Assembly (NCBI GenBank): GCA_009923795.1
Contig: RFSU01000151.1
Location: 1 to 5,601 of the forward strand
Direction: 5' to 3'
Length of the DNA stretch: 5,601 nucleotides
Origin: Sphingomonadaceae bacterium
GTDB lineage: Bacteria > Pseudomonadota > Alphaproteobacteria > Sphingomonadales > Sphingomonadaceae
Shown here: positions 5,584-5,601 of the stretch, piece after piece
Numbering within the stretch: the first letter of the stretch is position 1
Layout of the letters: each line of letters starts with the position of its first letter
Position numbers and translations under genes: made by a program
Notes under the pieces: model-generated
What the model was told of the DNA's origin: nothing
The model's input: the letters and a program-made list of their open reading frames with translations, nothing else
Database searches by the model: none

Positions 5584-5601
5584 CCTCCCGCGCGCGGGAG
5601 G
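5584..5601. terminator. Perfect GC-rich palindrome at the window edge, likely terminator or dispersed repeat
   Basis: CCTCCCGCG followed by CGCGGGAGG is an 18-base perfect palindrome, centred between 5592 and 5593. The preceding C at 5583 suggests the stem may continue beyond the right edge. Such CCCTCCC/GGGAGGG palindromes are common between genes in sphingomonads, where they are thought to act as terminators or REP-like elements; that link is from memory. A downstream T run, needed for classical intrinsic termination, would lie outside the window. Confidence 0.55.

Overview
This window looks like ordinary chromosomal DNA from an alphaproteobacterium, most likely a sphingomonad (order Sphingomonadales). 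The base composition is moderately high in GC and the genes are packed tightly with 1-4 base overlaps. A zinc-ribbon gene of the MJ0042 type, a short YdcF-like DUF218 gene, a PlsC-like acyltransferase, and divergent hisC-tyrA and metX-metW pairs form a combination I associate with that group. The assignment rests on protein style and gene order recalled from memory, not on a search.

Layout from left to right. Bases 1-251 (minus strand) hold the N-terminal part of a zinc-ribbon protein that runs off the left edge. A 186-base gap follows, with a candidate sigma-70-type promoter. Next come two plus-strand envelope genes: a DUF218/YdcF-like membrane-anchored protein (438-1019) and a 1-acyl-glycerol-3-phosphate acyltransferase-like protein (1019-1702), joined by a TGATG overlap. 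They converge, with only three bases between stop codons, on a minus-strand pair: histidinol-phosphate/aromatic aminotransferase hisC (3732-2632) followed by prephenate/arogenate dehydrogenase tyrA (2632-1706), joined by a TAATG overlap. A 92-base divergent promoter region (3733-3824) separates hisC from the plus-strand methionine pair metX (3825-4940) and metW (4937-5527), which overlap by ATGA. The last 74 bases hold an imperfect stem-loop and a perfect GC-rich palindrome cut by the window edge, probably a terminator or dispersed intergenic repeat.

Functionally there are two themes. The left half is cell envelope: phosphatidic acid synthesis plus a DUF218 protein of the kind linked to envelope homeostasis. 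The right half is amino acid synthesis: HisC can transaminate histidinol phosphate and often prephenate or aromatic keto acids, and TyrA then makes the tyrosine precursor; MetX activates homoserine by O-acylation and MetW is its usual partner. I found no mobile element, CRISPR array, tRNA, rRNA or convincing riboswitch. I do not see a new biological system here. The most interesting signals are small regulatory ones: a metX start with no Shine-Dalgarno sequence and a suitably placed -35 element (possible leaderless mRNA), a hairpin that places the hisC Shine-Dalgarno sequence in its loop, the 3' palindrome, and the apparent absence of ftsEX between the zinc-ribbon and ydcF-like genes.
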